NCBI GenBank assembly: GCA_963708325.1
Contig: OY970203.1
Span: 2,790,001 to 2,854,000, forward strand
Reading direction: 5' to 3'
DNA: 64,000 nt
Origin: G963708325 sp963708325
GTDB taxonomy: Bacteria; Actinomycetota; Thermoleophilia; Solirubrobacterales; 70-9
The position numbers were made by a program, and so were the translations under genes. The notes under the pieces are model-generated. The model saw only the letters and a program-made list of their open reading frames with translations. It was not told the origin of the DNA and made no database searches. Of this stretch, positions 8,478-16,640 are shown one piece after another; within the stretch, counting starts at the first letter, position 1, and the number at the start of each line of letters is the position of its first letter.

Positions 8478-10922
8478 ATGCCACGTCGCAGCAAGCGCCA
8501 GGGCCCCCCGGCGCGCCGCGGGGCGTCGCGGCGCGCCACAGTCGCCCGTGCCTGGACCGGTCGGCCCCGCGTAGCCGACCTCGAACAGCGTCACCTCGAC
8601 GTGATCGGCCTCGCTCTTGTCGCGCTCGGCGTCTACCTCACCTTCGTGCTCTACCTCGGGCACAGCGGCGGCCGTGTCGGCGCCGCCACCGTGGACGCGC
8701 TCGAGTACCTGGCGGGGGCGGCCACCTACGCCACGCCCGTGCTCTGCCTGATCGTCGGCGCGGCGCTGGTCGTGCGCCCGTTCCTGCCGTCGATGCGGCC
8801 GGTGAAGGCGGGAGGCGCCTCGCTGATGGCGGCGCTGCTGCTCGCCTTCGCCGCCCAGACCGCCGGGATCGGCCCGGCACACCCGCTGCGTCACGGCTAC
8901 TTCGACCCGGCCTTCTTCACGCACCACGGCGGCGTGCTGGGTGAGGCGCTCTACTGGTCGACGGCGACGCTGTTCCAGCGGATCGGGGCCCACATCCTCG
9001 CCGTCCTGCTTTTCGCCGCCGGGCTTCTGCTCCTCACCGGAACCTCGATCTCGGCGATCGTGCGGGCGAGCGGGCGGGCGGTGCGTAGCGTGCAGCGCGG
9101 CACCGGCGAGCTGCGACGCGTCGTGCGGGGGGACGACGGCGCCACCGAGCCCTACGCCACCCACCCGATCGCAACCGAGGCGGCGCTGACCGAGGCGGCC
9201 GAGACCGAGCTCGTCTACGGCGAGCCCGAGGCCGTGCACACCGAGCAGGACGCCGAGCCGGGGGCGCAGCCTCCGGCTCGCAGCTACGACCAGGACGTCG
9301 AGGGAGCGCCGACCGGCGAGGAGCAGGCGGTCGCGGACGACGAGGTCCCGGACCCCGATGGCGACATCGAGGTGTCGCGCACGCCGATGGGCGAACGCCG
9401 CGGCGTCACCGCCTCGGAGGAGATCGACTACGAGATGCCCGACACGAAGCTGCTGGACCGCGGCGGCCCCGACGCCGGCCCCGACACGCGCAACCGCGAG
9501 GCGGTCGCCCGCACGCTGCTGGAGACCCTCGGGCACTTCGGCGTCGACGCCAAGATCGTCGGTGTCGTCAGCGGCCCGCATGTCAGTCGCTACGAGCTCC
9601 AGCTCGCCCCGGGGACCAAGGTCTCGAAGTTCACCCAGCTCAAGGACGACCTCGCCTACGCGCTGGCCTCGACCGAGATCCGCATGCTGGCGCCGATCCC
9701 GGGCAAGCAGGCGGTCGGGGTCGAGGTGCCGAATCGCCGCCGCCGCGTCGTTCGGCTCGGCGACATCTACCAGGGCCGTCCCAAGGGCGCCTCGCCGCTC
9801 GTCGCCTGGCTGGGCAAGGACGTCGCCGGCAACGCCGTCTGGACCGACCTGGCGAAGATGCCGCACGTGCTGGTCGCGGGCACCACGGGCTCGGGCAAGT
9901 CGGGGTGCGTAAACGCGATCCTCTGCTCCGTGCTCCTGCGCTCCTCGCCGAACGAGGTCCGCCTCGTGCTGGTCGACCCCAAGCGGGTGGAGCTGAACCA
10001 CTACGAGGCCGTCCCGCACCTGCTGACGCCGGTCGTGACGGCGCCGCGCCTTGCGGCAAACGTGCTCGGCAACCTGATCGGCGAGATGGAGAGCCGCTAC
10101 GCGACCATGGGCGAGGCGCGGGCGCGCAACCTCGGAGAGCTGAACCGCGTCCGGGCGCGCGCGGGCGAGCCGCCCCTGCCTCACATCCTCTGCGTGATCG
10201 ACGAGCTGGCCGACCTGATGATGCTGGCCCCGGCCGAGGTCGAGGACGCGATCATCCGCCTCGCCCAGAAGTCCCGCGCCGTCGGGATCCATCTGGTGCT
10301 GGCCACCCAGCGTCCCTCGACCGACATCATCACGGGGACGATCAAGGTGAACATCCCGGCGCGGATCGCCTTCGCCGTGTCCTCGCAGGTGGACTCGCGC
10401 GTGATCCTCGATCAGGGCGGCGCCGAAGCCCTGCTCGGCCAGGGAGACATGCTGTTTCGCCCGGTCGGCACCTCGAAGCTGCAGCGAATCCAGGGGTCCC
10501 TCGTCACCGAGGAGGAGATCGCCCGGCTGGCCACCCACTGGTCGCGTCAGGGCGAGCCCGAGTTCGAGCAGCAGCTGCTGGAGGCCCGCGAGCCGGCCCA
10601 CGGCGAGGACGCCGACGACGACTTCGATCCCGACCAGGACGACCTGCTCGAGGAGGCGGTACGCCTCGTCGTCCAGACGCAGACCGCCTCGGTATCGATG
10701 GTCCAGCGGCGGCTGCGGGTCGGCTACACGCGCGCCGGGCGCCTGATCGACATGCTCGAGCGCCGCGGCGTGATCTCCGGCTACGAGGGCTCCAAGCCGC
10801 GCCAGGTGCTGGTCACCGAGGCCGACCTGCCGCGGGTGCTCGCCTCTCCGGGCGACGGCGCCGACGCCGCCCCCACGCGCGGCGAGACCGGCGAGCTGGA
10901 GGGCGTGACGCCCGGGCAGTAG
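8478..10922 (+). CDS. ftsK: DNA translocase FtsK/SpoIIIE
   Basis: Septal DNA pump for chromosome segregation. The basic N-terminus is followed by four predicted membrane helices (about 35-200) and an acidic linker (about 215-330). The RecA-like motor has Walker A AGTTGSGKSG near residue 470, LVLVDPKRVELNHY and the Walker B segment CVIDELADL. A C-terminal winged-helix gamma domain (VSMVQRRLRVGYTRAGRLID) would read KOPS-like sites. At 814 aa it has the usual actinobacterial length. The ATG was taken at the first codon before the basic N-terminus; TAATTT at 8416-8421 is a possible -10 for a leadered transcript. Confidence 0.96.
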   Translation: MPRRSKRQGPPARRGASRRATVARAWTGRPRVADLEQRHLDVIGLALVALGVYLTFVLYLGHSGGRVGAATVDALEYLAGAATYATPVLCLIVGAALVVRPFLPSMRPVKAGGASLMAALLLAFAAQTAGIGPAHPLRHGYFDPAFFTHHGGVLGEALYWSTATLFQRIGAHILAVLLFAAGLLLLTGTSISAIVRASGRAVRSVQRGTGELRRVVRGDDGATEPYATHPIATEAALTEAAETELVYGEPEAVHTEQDAEPGAQPPARSYDQDVEGAPTGEEQAVADDEVPDPDGDIEVSRTPMGERRGVTASEEIDYEMPDTKLLDRGGPDAGPDTRNREAVARTLLETLGHFGVDAKIVGVVSGPHVSRYELQLAPGTKVSKFTQLKDDLAYALASTEIRMLAPIPGKQAVGVEVPNRRRRVVRLGDIYQGRPKGASPLVAWLGKDVAGNAVWTDLAKMPHVLVAGTTGSGKSGCVNAILCSVLLRSSPNEVRLVLVDPKRVELNHYEAVPHLLTPVVTAPRLAANVLGNLIGEMESRYATMGEARARNLGELNRVRARAGEPPLPHILCVIDELADLMMLAPAEVEDAIIRLAQKSRAVGIHLVLATQRPSTDIITGTIKVNIPARIAFAVSSQVDSRVILDQGGAEALLGQGDMLFRPVGTSKLQRIQGSLVTEEEIARLATHWSRQGEPEFEQQLLEAREPAHGEDADDDFDPDQDDLLEEAVRLVVQTQTASVSMVQRRLRVGYTRAGRLIDMLERRGVISGYEGSKPRQVLVTEADLPRVLASPGDGADAAPTRGETGELEGVTPGQ

Positions 10923-10979
10923 GGGCACGGCGCCTGAGGCCGTTCTCGCTCGCGGGCGCCGCGCGAGGGCGCGGATGGC

Positions 10980-10985
10980 CAGAAT
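10980..10985 (+). promoter_or_regulatory. -10-like element of the RodZ-like gene
   Basis: CAGAAT ends 6 nt before the ATG; ccdA has the identical hexamer and spacing. Confidence 0.4.
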
Positions 10986-10991
10986 AGGCGT

Positions 10992-11777
10992 ATGCCGACT
11001 GAGATCGGGCAGGCGCTGCGCGAGGCGCGCCTGCGACAGCAGATCGAGATCGGCGCGGTGGAGCAGGCGACCAAGATCCGCGCCAAGTACCTGCGCGCGC
11101 TGGAGAACGAGGAGTGGGACGTTCTGCCCGGCCCGGCCTACGCGCGCAGCTTCCTGCGCACCTATGCTGCCTTCCTCAGCCTCGACGGCGAGGTTCTGGT
11201 GGACGAGTACCGTCGCCGCCACGAGGTGTCGGAGGGCGCCGCCTACCCGCAGCGCGAGCCCCTGCTCGGCGAACGGCGCCGCCCGCGCCGGCAGCTGCCG
11301 CGGCCGGGTGTCCCCCGTCTCAGCGGCGGCGCGATTGCGGTGCTGGCGGCTGCCGCGATCGTGTTGATCCTGCTCGTGCTCGGCCTGACCGCGGGCTCCG
11401 GTGGGGACGGAAAGGGAGGGCTGGCCGGATCGCCGAGGAACCGCGCCGCCGCCAAGAAGGCTCGGCCGTCCAAGCCGGAGCCGAAGCCGGGGCCGTCGAC
11501 GGTTTCGGTGACGCTGAAGCCGGAGCAGCCCGTATGGGTGTGCCTGCTGGACGACGCCAACCGCTCGCGGGTCAACGGCGTGACCCTGACGCCCGGCCAG
11601 GACCAGGGCCCGTTTCGCTCCAAGCGCTTCGTCGCCACCTTCGGCAACGGCTTCCTCACGCTCGAGGTGGACGGCAAGGCGGTTTCCGTGCCCGACACGG
11701 CCAGCCCGCTGGGCTACGAGATCACTCCCGGCCGCGTCAAGCCGCTGGACCAGTCGGCGCGGCCGACCTGCGCGTGA
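10992..11777 (+). CDS. RodZ-like membrane protein with N-terminal HTH
   Basis: Cytoplasmic XRE-type helix-turn-helix (residues 1-70; the motif TKIRAKYLRALENEEWDVLP is typical of RodZ) is followed by a basic stretch. One membrane helix lies at about 114-134, then a Pro/Lys-rich linker and an extracytoplasmic beta domain of the DUF4115 type (about 170-250). RodZ links MreB to the cell-wall machinery; actinobacterial homologues next to recA/cinA are mostly uncharacterised. The stop overlaps the GTG of cinA by four bases. An HTH transcription factor role is possible but less likely because of the membrane topology. Confidence 0.82.
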   Translation: MPTEIGQALREARLRQQIEIGAVEQATKIRAKYLRALENEEWDVLPGPAYARSFLRTYAAFLSLDGEVLVDEYRRRHEVSEGAAYPQREPLLGERRRPRRQLPRPGVPRLSGGAIAVLAAAAIVLILLVLGLTAGSGGDGKGGLAGSPRNRAAAKKARPSKPEPKPGPSTVSVTLKPEQPVWVCLLDDANRSRVNGVTLTPGQDQGPFRSKRFVATFGNGFLTLEVDGKAVSVPDTASPLGYEITPGRVKPLDQSARPTCA

Positions 11778-13054
11778 GCGTCCGCGCCGGGATCGTGGTC
11801 ACCGGCACCGAGGTGCTCACCGGACGGGTGACCGACCGCAACGGCCCCTGGGTGTCGGAGCGGCTCGGCGAGCTGGGCGTCGACGTCGCCCACATCGTCT
11901 GCGTCGGCGACCGCCCCGGGGACCTCGAGGCAGCGCTGCGGTTCATGGCGTCGGAGGGGATGGACCTGGTGGTCACCACGGGGGGGCTGGGGCCGACCGC
12001 CGACGACCTCACCGCGGAGGCGGTGGCGCGGTTCGCGGGCCGCGAGATGGTGCTCGACAGCGACATGGAGGAGCGGATCGCCGAGATCCTGCGCGGCTTC
12101 GCGCGGCGGATGCGCTTCGATGCGGATGCGTTGCGCGACGCCAACCGCAAGCAGGCGATGGTGCCGAAGGGGGCGACGACCGTCGATCCCGCCGGCACCG
12201 CGCCCGGGCTGGTGGTGCCCGCCGAGCCCTTCACGGTGATCGTGCTTCCCGGTCCGCCCGGAGAGCTGCATGCGATGTGGGAGGACGCCCTTTCCAAGCC
12301 GGCGGCGCGGGCGGTGCTCGATCGCGCCGAGCCGCTTCACAGCGGCTCGATGCGGCTGTTCGGAATGCCGGAGTCGGAGCTGGCGAAGACGCTGCGCGAG
12401 ATCGGCGAGGGGACCGACCTCTCGCCGCTGGAGATCACCACCTGCCTGCGGGGCGGCGAGCTGGTCGTCGACGTGCGCTACCGCGACGGCGCGGAGCAGG
12501 CCTGGAAGGCGCTGCGGGTTGCGATTCGCGAACGTCACGACCGCTTCCTGTACAGCGACGACGGCAGCACGCTCGAGGATCAGCTGGCGGCGCTGCTCGA
12601 GGGCAGGCGGGTGGCCGTGGCGGAGTCGTGCACCGGCGGTCTGGTGGCGAAGGCGCTCACCGACCGGCCGGGGGCGTCGGACTACTTCGCCGGGGGCGTC
12701 GTCGCCTACTCGGACGAGGCCAAGCGCGAGCTGCTCGGCGTCGACGCCTCGCTGATCGCCGATCACGGAGCGATCTCGCCCGAGGTCGCGGCGGCGATGG
12801 CGGACGGGGCGCTGCGCAGCTTCGACGCCGACGTCGCCTGCTCGGTGACCGGCGTCGCCGGCCCCGACGGCGGCACGAAGGACAAGCCGGTCGGCTACGT
12901 GTGCTTCTGCGTCAAGTCCGCCGCCGACGGGCGCTCGATCGCCCGCGACCCCGTCATCCCCGGCAACGACCGCGCCACGATCCGCGAACGCTCCGCCACC
13001 GTCGCCCTGCACCTGCTGCGCCGCCTGCTGCGCGGCGAGGACTTCCCGCTCTGA
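11774..13054 (+). CDS. cinA: CinA family protein, nicotinamide-nucleotide amidohydrolase
   Basis: 426 aa if started at the GTG that overlaps the upstream stop (GTGA). The N-terminal MoCF/COG1058 domain has GIVVTGTEVLTGRV and TTGGLGPTADDLT and is associated with ADP-ribose pyrophosphatase activity. The C-terminal PncC amidase domain begins near residue 280 with VAVAESCTGGLVA and contains GVVAYSDEAK and VTGVAGPDGG. The protein recycles NMN in the NAD salvage route. Location just upstream of recA is the classic competence-damage context. Confidence 0.95.
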   Translation: MSVRAGIVVTGTEVLTGRVTDRNGPWVSERLGELGVDVAHIVCVGDRPGDLEAALRFMASEGMDLVVTTGGLGPTADDLTAEAVARFAGREMVLDSDMEERIAEILRGFARRMRFDADALRDANRKQAMVPKGATTVDPAGTAPGLVVPAEPFTVIVLPGPPGELHAMWEDALSKPAARAVLDRAEPLHSGSMRLFGMPESELAKTLREIGEGTDLSPLEITTCLRGGELVVDVRYRDGAEQAWKALRVAIRERHDRFLYSDDGSTLEDQLAALLEGRRVAVAESCTGGLVAKALTDRPGASDYFAGGVVAYSDEAKRELLGVDASLIADHGAISPEVAAAMADGALRSFDADVACSVTGVAGPDGGTKDKPVGYVCFCVKSAADGRSIARDPVIPGNDRATIRERSATVALHLLRRLLRGEDFPL

Positions 13055-13067
13055 CGCCGCTCCGGCC

Positions 13068-13963
13068 TCAGGCGGTGGCGCGCTCCGCGGCGAACAGCTC
13101 GAGCGCCCGCTCGGCGACCAGGTCCGGCTTCTCCTCGACGATGAAGTGGGCCGCGTCGGAGACCAGCTCGACGCGCATGTCGTCGGCGTAGGGCTCGAAC
13201 CCGCGCAGCTGCTCGGCGCTCATCACGAGGTCGCGGGCCCCGAACAACAGCAGAGTGGGGGCGCGAAGGCGGTAGCGACGGTAACGCCCGCGCAGCAGCG
13301 GCAGCAGCTCATGCGTGTTGAACAGCCGGTAGATCGCCGCCGAGGCCCGCACCCGGTCGGGGTCGCGCAGGGGCGCGGCGAACGCCTCGACGTCGGCGTC
13401 GGTCCAGGCGTCCTTATGCAGGCTGCCGGTTTTCAGGAAGCGGTGCACGAAGTTCGGGTTGGCCAGGACGCGGCGGTTGAGGATCGGCGTCGCGACGATC
13501 CACTGGTAGGAGAGTTTGGGCAGGCCAAGCAGGTCACGGGGGCGGAGCCGCAGCCAGGGATGGATGATGTTGAGCGCCAGGTAACGTCGGACCCGCTCGG
13601 GATTGCGCAGGCAGAGCAGGAAGCCGATGTAGCCGCCCCAGTCGTGTCCGGCCAGGTCGACGCGATCGATCTCGAGCGCGTCGAGCAGTCGGACGAGGTC
13701 GTCGGCCATCTCCTCCTTCAGGTAGCCGCGGGGGGAGCGTCCGTCCAACCAAGCCCGCGCAGATCGGGGCAGATCACGCGGTGGCCGGCATCGGCGAGCG
13801 GCCCGATCAGCTTGCGCCACTCGTACCAGTGCTGCGGCCAGCCGTGGACGAGCATCGCCGCCGGCCCGTCCGGCGGCCCCGCCTCGGCGACGTGCATTCG
13901 CAGCCCGCCCGCGTCCACCCAGCGGTGCTCGACGCCGTCGACGTGGGGGAGGGGGACCGTCAA
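13068..13963 (-). pseudogene. Alpha/beta hydrolase (epoxide hydrolase-like), frameshifted
   Basis: The N-terminal part (13963 to about 13731) encodes the oxyanion motif HGWPQHWYEW and DLRGLGWTDAPP. The rest continues in another frame as RGYLKEEMADD, the nucleophile motif GHDWGG, the acid segment FGARDLVM and the His segment DAAHFIVEEKPD. The frames would join perfectly if the G-run at 13730-13735 held seven rather than six G residues. All catalytic residues are intact on both sides, so this is either a recent frameshift or a homopolymer error. It converges on cinA, 13 bp apart. Confidence 0.8.
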
Positions 13964-14059
13964 GCGAGGCGAGTCTAGTGCCGCGGCTGCGTCGATGCGG
14001 GTGTTGTCGACCCGGTTGCGAGCGACTGGGGTTCGTTGCTAGAGCGCTCTCCAAGCGGC

Positions 14060-14065
14060 TAGCTT
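14060..14065 (+). promoter_or_regulatory. -10-like element of thpR
   Basis: TAGCTT ends 6 nt before the thpR GTG and probably starts the thpR-recA-recX transcript. Confidence 0.45.
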
Positions 14066-14071
14066 CCCGGG

Positions 14072-14677
14072 GTGGCGAAGGAGCGGCTGAAGAGCCCGCG
14101 GGCGCGGCTGTTCGTGGCGCTCGGCCTGCCGGACGACGTCCGCCAGGCGCTCGTCGCCTGGCAGCGGCGCGAGCTGACCGACCCCGCCTTGCGGGTCGTC
14201 GGCGCCGAGTCGTTGCACTTCACGCTGGCATTCCTCGGCTACCACCCCGAGCGCGACGTCGAGCGGATCGCCGAGACCGCGCTGGACGCGTCCGGTGCGG
14301 CGCCGGAGATCGCCTTCGGGCCCGAGCCCGTGCCCAAACCGGGGCCGTCGCGGCCGCGCCTTTTCGCCGTGGAGGGGAGAAGCGAGGCCGTTGCCGCCCT
14401 TCAGAGGGAGATGTCGGACAGGCTCGAATCCGCCCGGCTCTACGAGCCGGAGAAACGGCCCTTCTGGCCGCACGTGACCGTTGCCCGGGTGCGGCCGGAG
14501 CGGCGCGGGTCGAAGCGACCGGCGCGGGTGAGCAGTCCTCCCGGGCCGCTTCCGGAGGAGCTTATTCGGCCCTTCCGTGCCGTCCGGGTCGCTCTCTACC
14601 GTTCCTATCTCCGGCCCCAGGGCGCGGAGTACGTACCTGTGGCGCAAATCGAGCTGCCGACCGGAGGCAGCGGTTAG
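14072..14677 (+). CDS. thpR: RNA 2',3'-cyclic phosphodiesterase (LigT/ThpR)
   Basis: 2H phosphoesterase of 201 aa that opens 2',3'-cyclic phosphates at RNA ends. The two HxT motifs are HFT (49-51, in SLHFTLAFLG) and HVT (134-136, in FWPHVTVARV), each followed by the usual hydrophobic strand. The GTG start is supported by TAGCTT 6 nt upstream. recA begins at the base after the stop. With RtcB and archease elsewhere in the window it adds to a set of RNA-end repair genes. Confidence 0.92.
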   Translation: MAKERLKSPRARLFVALGLPDDVRQALVAWQRRELTDPALRVVGAESLHFTLAFLGYHPERDVERIAETALDASGAAPEIAFGPEPVPKPGPSRPRLFAVEGRSEAVAALQREMSDRLESARLYEPEKRPFWPHVTVARVRPERRGSKRPARVSSPPGPLPEELIRPFRAVRVALYRSYLRPQGAEYVPVAQIELPTGGSG

Positions 14678-15811
14678 GTGGAATCAGAGATGGCAGACGA
14701 AAAGAAGGGCTCACTGAAGGAGATCGGCGAGAAGGACGCCAAGGCCAAGGACGCCGCCCTGGCGGCCGCGGTGACGCAGATCGAGCGCGAGTTCGGACAG
14801 GGGTCCGTTATGCGCCTTGGGGACGACGCCGCCGTGGCGGTCGAGGCGATACCCACCGGCTCGCTCTCGCTCGACCTCGCGCTCGGGGTCGGCGGGGTGC
14901 CCCGCGGGCGGATCGTCGAGATCTTCGGGCCCGAGTCGTCGGGCAAGACGACGCTGGTCTACCACATCATCGCCGAGGCCCAGGCGCGCGGTGGCGTCTG
15001 CGCTTTCGTGGACGCCGAGCACGCGATCGACCCGATCTACGCCCGCCGGATCGGCGTCGACACCGACGAGCTGCTGGTCTCCCAGCCCGACTACGGCGAG
15101 CAGGCGCTGGAGATCGTCGACGTGCTGGTCCGATCCGGCGCCGTCGATGTCGTCGCCGTCGACTCGGTGGCGGCGCTGACGCCGCGGGTCGAGCTGGAGG
15201 GCCAGATGGGGGAGACCCAGGTGGGGCTGCAGGCGCGCCTGATGTCGCAGGCGTTGCGCAAGCTGGCCGGCAACCTCAGCCGCGCCAACACCGTCTGCCT
15301 GTTCACCAACCAGATCCGCGAGAAGATCGGCGTCAGCTTCGGCTCGCCGGAGACCCAGCCCGGCGGAAGGGCGCTGAAGTTCTATTCGTCGCAGCGGCTC
15401 GACATCCGCCGGATCGAGACCCTCAAGGAGGGGACCGAGGCGGTCGGCAACCGGGTGCGCGTGAAGGTCGTCAAGAACAAGGTGGCGGCGCCGTTCCGGC
15501 TGGCCGAGTTCGACATCGAGTACGGGGTGGGCGTCTCCCGCGAGGGCTGCCTGCTGGACCTCGGCCTCGAGCACGACCTCGTGCAGAAGTCGGGGTCGTT
15601 CTTCTCCTACGGTGACGAGCGCATCGGCCAGGGGCGCAACAACGCCAAGCAGCACCTCGCCGACCACCCCGAGCTGGCGTCGAAGCTGGAGGCGCAGGTC
15701 TTCGAGAAGGCCGGGATCGACGCCGAGACGCGGACGCCGATCGCGGCCGAGCGGCCGGCCGCCGCCGAGGCCGACGAGGCGCCGAAGGCGGCGCAGAAGA
15801 AGGCCGCCTAG
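14678..15811 (+). CDS. recA: Recombinase RecA
   Basis: Homologous recombination ATPase and SOS co-protease. Walker A GPESSGKT is at 84-91 when counted from the GTG. DNA-binding loop 1 lies in EGQMGETQVGLQARLMSQ and loop 2 in FGSPETQPGGRALKFYSSQR; no intein interrupts it. The Ala/Lys-rich C-terminal tail is ordinary. The GTG at 14678, directly after the thpR stop, is preferred over the ATG at 14690 because GGAGG (14663-14667) lies 10 nt upstream of it. No recognisable SOS box was seen in the short upstream space. Confidence 0.98.
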   Translation: MESEMADEKKGSLKEIGEKDAKAKDAALAAAVTQIEREFGQGSVMRLGDDAAVAVEAIPTGSLSLDLALGVGGVPRGRIVEIFGPESSGKTTLVYHIIAEAQARGGVCAFVDAEHAIDPIYARRIGVDTDELLVSQPDYGEQALEIVDVLVRSGAVDVVAVDSVAALTPRVELEGQMGETQVGLQARLMSQALRKLAGNLSRANTVCLFTNQIREKIGVSFGSPETQPGGRALKFYSSQRLDIRRIETLKEGTEAVGNRVRVKVVKNKVAAPFRLAEFDIEYGVGVSREGCLLDLGLEHDLVQKSGSFFSYGDERIGQGRNNAKQHLADHPELASKLEAQVFEKAGIDAETRTPIAAERPAAAEADEAPKAAQKKAA

Positions 15812-15841
15812 GGGGCGCCGGCGGGAACCGCGGGGCTGGCG

Positions 15842-16300
15842 ATGGAGGACCTTCTCTCGGCCGCGCTGCGCTCGCTGGGGAGAAAGGAGCGGACGGTCGC
15901 CGAGATGGGCGCGTGGCTGCGCCGCCGCGCGGGCGACGACGACGACGTCGACTCCGTGCTGATCCAGCTCGCCGAGACCGGCGCGCTCGACGACGAGCGC
16001 TTCGCCCGGCGGTTCGCCGAGGACAAGCGCGAGCTGTCGGGCTGGGGGGCGGAGCGGATCCGCGAGTCGCTGGTCGCGCGCGGGATCGAACCGGGCATCG
16101 CCGACGCCGCCCTCGGGGACCGCTCCGACGAGGGTGAGCTGGAGGCGGCGATCGTCGCCCTCGGCAGGCGCGGCGGGCCCCCGGCGGATCGCGGCGAGAT
16201 GGGGCGGGCGCTCGGATTCCTCGCCCGGCGCGGGTACTCGTCCGAGGTCGCCCACGAGGCGGTCAAGATCGCCGCGCGTCGATCCGGCGGCCACGGCTGA
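15842..16300 (+). CDS. recX: Regulatory protein RecX
   Basis: Small helical-repeat inhibitor of RecA filaments, 152 aa. Recognisable segments are ALRSLGRKERTVAEMGAWLRR, LIQLAETGALDDERFARRFAEDK and LSGWGAERIRESLVARGI. The last repeat ends in LGFLARRGYSSEVAHEAVK. It follows recA by 30 bp in the same direction, the standard arrangement, so it is almost certainly co-transcribed. Confidence 0.93.
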   Translation: MEDLLSAALRSLGRKERTVAEMGAWLRRRAGDDDDVDSVLIQLAETGALDDERFARRFAEDKRELSGWGAERIRESLVARGIEPGIADAALGDRSDEGELEAAIVALGRRGGPPADRGEMGRALGFLARRGYSSEVAHEAVKIAARRSGGHG

Positions 16301-16640
16301 GGAGGAAGGCAGGATTTGGCAGCGGCCCCCGGCGGGGGTTACGATGATGCTGCGGTCGCGGACCGCTCGAGACACGATTCTGAAGCTAGTTCGAGACTTC
16401 GAGAAAGGGACCAAGAGGTTGGTGGACAGCCTTCGAGGCGCAGGCCCAGGAGGGAGGCCCGCCCGCTAGGGCGATCCCTCGCAAGCGGCAGGCGTGAGCC
16501 GCGCCCGCTCCGCACGGAGCGCCAGCGGCCTCCCGCGCACCAGCGAAAGAACGCGTGCCCCGAGCGCCGGCGTCCGCCGGGCGGCAGTCGCGCCCGTCGC
16601 AAACCGCAACGGAGGCGGTCCGACCGGACCGACAACGCAG
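16301..16640 (+). other. 340-bp recX-rny intergenic region, probable rny leader
   Basis: No convincing gene. It contains a promoter-like pair at 16316-16345 and several GC-rich inverted repeats, among them GGTCC/GGACC just before the chosen rny start. An in-frame extension of rny to a GTG at 16494 would encode a low-complexity Arg/Ser/Pro-rich peptide and is not preferred. Confidence 0.4.
16316..16345 (+). promoter_or_regulatory. SigA-like promoter upstream of rny
   Basis: TTGGCA (16316-16321) and TACGAT (16340-16345) are separated by 18 bp, close to the housekeeping consensus. Transcription would start near 16352, leaving a long leader before rny. Confidence 0.5.

Noticed and set aside
8415..11222. 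Minus-strand open frame of 935 codons across ftsK
   Set aside because: Same type of antisense shadow; all motifs belong to FtsK on the plus strand.
14678..15811. Intein in recA
   Set aside because: The coding sequence is continuous with standard length and no splice-junction motifs.
16344..16469. Possible 41-codon gene upstream of rny
   Set aside because: Its ATG overlaps the -10 hexamer of the rny promoter, so it would not be on the transcript; no family resemblance.
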